Assembly (NCBI GenBank): GCA_013791675.1
Contig: VMTI01000286.1
Location: forward strand, 1-6,820
From: a bacterium
GTDB lineage: Bacteria; CG03
DNA: 6,820 bases
Direction of reading: 5' to 3'
The notes under the pieces are model-generated. The model worked only from the letters and a program-made list of their open reading frames with translations. It made no database searches and was not told where the DNA came from. Shown piece by piece: positions 6,216 to 6,820 of this stretch; within the stretch, counting starts at the first letter, position 1; each line of letters starts with the position of its first letter. Position numbers and translations under genes: made by a program.

Positions 6216-6598
6216 AATTTTATAACAAAATCCTTTTCTATTTCATAAAGCCGGAATCTAATTCTTTTTACTCTGCCTGACTTTTCCACATTTTTAAGTT
6301 TGGTTATTTCTTCAATAACGCGCAGCGCTTCTCCCGCGCGGGCGATATTCGCCCTGAGGGCGGAGCTGATGTCTTTCCTTCCTTTTTCGGAAATAGCCGC
6401 GCCCTTATCCCGCGCGACATCGCGGCTCTTCACAAGATTCTCGTAATCATCCGCGAAAAGCGCCGCCAGGCGATGACGGAGTTTTCTCAAATCCGCGAAT
6501 TTTCCGCTTTTGAAATAAAATCTTTCTATATCCTCTACGACCCTTAACCCCTCCCGCGCTCGGTTGAGGTTAGCGTCAATAATACTCAGTTTCAGCAT
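6197..6598 (-). CDS. thiD2: Standalone ThiD2-type HMP-phosphate kinase
   Basis: A 133-residue protein of the ThiD2 family, best known as the N-terminal domain fused to ThiE in cyanobacteria and other bacteria. Characterised ThiD2 is a strictly monofunctional kinase that turns HMP-phosphate into HMP-pyrophosphate and does not act on free HMP. The family signature is clear: D8-A-N-L-N-R-A-R-E-G-L-R-V-V-E-D23, then S-R-D-V-x-x-D-x-G (58-66), and A-N-I-A-R-A-G-E-A-L-R-V-I-E-E (83-97). The helical domain is complete, and the stop at 6197-6199 means no ThiE domain follows. The gene heads the operon and overlaps thiC, which makes its substrate. No Shine-Dalgarno precedes the ATG; instead a TATAAT box sits six bases upstream, suggesting a leaderless message. 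Family assignment is strong. Kinase activity is inferred from the family. Confidence 0.9.
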   Translation of the reverse strand: MLKLSIIDANLNRAREGLRVVEDIERFYFKSGKFADLRKLRHRLAALFADDYENLVKSRDVARDKGAAISEKGRKDISSALRANIARAGEALRVIEEITKLKNVEKSGRVKRIRFRLYEIEKDFVIKLCKQKN

Positions 6599-6604
6599 GA
6601 GAAT

Positions 6605-6633
6605 ATTATACTTGATTAACGGTCAAAAATAAA
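6605..6633 (-). promoter_or_regulatory. Predicted sigma-70-type promoter giving a leaderless thiD2 message
   Basis: On the minus strand a perfect TATAAT (6605-6610) lies six bases before the thiD2 ATG. A weak -35 candidate, TTTATT (6628-6633), is 17 bases further upstream. A better-looking TTGACC (6621-6626) is only 10 bases from the -10 box and cannot pair with it. Transcription from this box would start about at the A of the start codon. The lack of any Shine-Dalgarno before this ATG agrees with a leaderless transcript. No TPP riboswitch (THI element) consensus is seen between this gene and the window edge. Confidence 0.55.
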
Positions 6634-6720
6634 GTAAGCTTTTGCTGTTTAATGGGAATAGGAAGGGACATCGTGACCCCCCGGGGAAGAAATATAGGTT
6701 TGTTAGATTGGTTTGTTTTG

Positions 6721-6810
6721 GAGAAGAAGAGGAGAAGAACTTAAGGATTATTTGTAAAGAGAATAAATCCACCCCCTGGAGGGGGAGGACAAAGGTGGGG
6801 GAGAAGAAGA
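6721..6810 (+). repeat. Short purine direct repeats, GAGAAGAAGA
   Basis: The ten-base word GAGAAGAAGA occurs at 6721-6730 and 6801-6810, with the related GGAGAAGAA at 6731-6739. The copies flank the G/C-rich hairpin at 6768-6789. They may mark the boundaries of a small repeat unit or may simply reflect simple-sequence composition. Confidence 0.4.
6757..6789 (-). terminator. Possible hairpin terminator of an upstream gene, or dispersed G/C-rich repeat
   Basis: On the minus strand TCC-T-CCCCC-TCCA-GGGGG-T-GGA (6768-6789) can fold as a three-plus-five base-pair stem with one T-T mismatch and a tetraloop. It is followed by the T-rich TTTATTCTCTTT. This arrangement fits an intrinsic terminator for a gene transcribed leftward from outside the window, which would isolate the thiD2-thiC operon. 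The T-tract is interrupted, so the call is weak. Its sequence also resembles G/C-rich palindromes scattered between genes in many bacterial genomes. Confidence 0.35.
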
Positions 6811-6820
6811 AAAAGGTAAG

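Larger units (their letters stand above)
6599..6820. other. Intergenic region upstream of the operon, strongly purine-biased
   Basis: This 222-base stretch holds the thiD2 promoter at its left end and otherwise no convincing gene. From about 6720 the plus strand is mostly purines, with GAGAAGAAGA twice (6721 and 6801), and G/C-rich palindromes at 6679-6686 and 6768-6789. Its composition is unlike the coding DNA beside it. It could be the edge of a dispersed intergenic repeat or of an RNA transcribed outside the window. I see no riboswitch, tRNA or CRISPR repeat in it. Confidence 0.6.

Noticed and set aside
6652..6744. Thirty-codon plus-strand frame starting MGIGRDIVTPRG
   Set aside because: It has no Shine-Dalgarno, ends in a simple-sequence run of AGG/AGA/AAG codons, and shows no family resemblance. 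It is too short to call without conservation evidence.
6599..6820. TPP riboswitch upstream of the thiamine genes
   Set aside because: I looked on the minus strand for the THI-element core (CTGAGA and the ACC..TGAACCTGA..GG region) and saw none; most of the region is also upstream of the predicted transcription start.

Overview
The window carries eight protein genes, all on the minus strand, packed so tightly that they read as one operon transcribed from right to left. Kdo transferase and two GT9 heptosyltransferase-type genes point to a Gram-negative bacterium with a lipid A/LPS outer membrane. The A/T-run-rich coding style, the short-form ThiC, the standalone ThiD2-type kinase and the MthK-like channel suggest an anaerobic or candidate-phylum lineage (Elusimicrobiota or Omnitrophota would fit). 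The phylum is a guess and cannot be proved from this sequence.

Layout in the direction of transcription: (1) 6599-6820 is intergenic, with a purine-rich strand, short GAGAAGAAGA repeats and a G/C-rich hairpin. A TATAAT box lies so close to the first gene that a leaderless message is likely. (2) 6197-6598 is a standalone ThiD2-type HMP-phosphate kinase. (3) 4989-6215 is a short-form ThiC (HMP-phosphate synthase). (4) 4492-4992 is an orphan class I fumarase beta-subunit-like protein with a GTG start. (5) 4040-4495 is an unrecognised 151-residue protein, also with a GTG start. (6) 2783-4036 is Kdo transferase (WaaA/KdtA). (7) 1779-2786 is a two-TM potassium channel with an RCK (TrkA-N/TrkA-C) domain. 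(8) 752-1732 is a GT9 heptosyltransferase. (9) 1-755 is a second GT9 enzyme, cut by the left edge. Four junctions are ATGA or GTGA overlaps, which implies translational coupling.

The genes form two functional blocks. ThiC makes HMP-phosphate from AIR, and ThiD2 phosphorylates it to HMP-pyrophosphate, the pyrimidine half of thiamine. WaaA adds Kdo to lipid A and the GT9 enzymes probably extend the inner core. The channel, the fumarase-like protein and the unknown protein sit between these blocks without an obvious pathway link.

The most interesting signal is inside the channel gene. A perfect eight-base Shine-Dalgarno sequence (TAAGGAGG) lies six bases before an in-frame ATG (Met97), exactly between the pore and the RCK domain. 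This mirrors the internal start in archaeal MthK that makes the free RCK subunits of the gating ring. The full-length start has no visible Shine-Dalgarno and overlaps the waaA stop, so pore and soluble subunits could be made at different rates from one message.
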